Shown: positions 5,425 to 5,457 of the stretch, in pieces
Layout of the letters: the number at the start of each line of letters is the position of its first letter
Position numbering within the stretch: position 1 is the stretch's first letter
Origin: Candidatus Omnitrophota bacterium
GTDB lineage: Bacteria > Omnitrophota > Gorgyraeia > Gygaellales > Profunditerraquicolaceae
Length of the DNA stretch: 5,457 bases
Direction: 5' to 3'
NCBI GenBank assembly: GCA_016867175.1
Contig: VGKF01000068.1
Coordinates: 1 to 5,457, forward strand
Program-made: the position numbers and the translations under genes
Notes under the pieces: model-generated
Databases searched by the model: none
What the model was told of the DNA's origin: nothing
What the model saw: only the letters and a program-made list of their open reading frames with translations

Positions 5425-5457
5425 CCTTAGTGGTAATGCCGGTATTATTCATTGATA

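Larger units (their letters stand above)
5323..5457 (+). repeat. 136-bp direct tandem repeat, copy 2 (cut by the window edge)
   Basis: This is the second unit, 135 bases, one base short of a full period where the window stops. The near identity to copy 1 means a very recent duplication, homogenisation, or an assembly artefact. The array may continue beyond the window. Confidence 0.93.

Noticed and set aside
5187..5457. CRISPR array
   Set aside because: The whole 136-bp unit repeats, with no alternation of short identical repeats and unique spacers, and no cas gene is in the window.

Overview
The window is the 3' end of a bacterial Wood-Ljungdahl (reductive acetyl-CoA) gene cluster, followed by two membrane-linked genes and a short non-coding region that ends in a tandem repeat. 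All genes are on the plus strand. The first four genes, in order, are the reductive activator of the corrinoid protein (RACo, also called Orf7 or AcsV; its 5' end lies outside the window), a CooC-type nickel-insertion ATPase (AcsF-like), the small subunit of the corrinoid iron-sulfur protein (AcsD) and the methyltetrahydrofolate:corrinoid methyltransferase (AcsE). As I recall it, this matches the orf7-acsF-acsD-acsE order of the acs cluster of Moorella-type acetogens. By inference, acsC, acsB and the CODH gene should lie just upstream.

Together the four genes serve the methyl branch and its maintenance. AcsE moves the methyl group from methyl-tetrahydrofolate to the cobalt of the AcsC/AcsD protein. 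RACo uses ATP and a [2Fe-2S] cluster to rescue corrinoid that has been oxidised to Co(II). The CooC-type ATPase loads nickel into the CODH/ACS active sites. AcsE carries all four residues I associate with methyl-folate binding, so the pathway looks functional.

The cluster is tightly packed. Stop and start share a base (RACo/acsF), overlap by 10 bp (acsF/acsD), lie 1 bp apart (acsD/acsE) and 3 bp apart (acsE/dgkA), and overlap by 4 bp (dgkA/last gene). This suggests one transcript running into a DgkA-family lipid kinase and an unrecognised 117-residue protein with one N-terminal membrane segment or signal peptide. Two candidate terminator hairpins follow.

From about 5187 to the window edge there is a 136-bp direct repeat, present in two copies with one mismatch. 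Each unit starts with what looks like the 5' half of an elongator tRNA-Met gene, cut off just after the anticodon loop. Next come a perfect 10-bp inverted repeat and a 19-nt element that can fold around the GCGAAGC mini-hairpin. This is the least ordinary part of the window.

The organism is a bacterium with a bacterial-type acetyl-CoA pathway and a base composition that looks mid-40s % GC by eye. The repeat element with core CCTGAGCGAAGCGAAGGA is one I associate with many uncultivated bacterial genomes. An uncultivated lineage such as Omnitrophota is a guess, not a conclusion.
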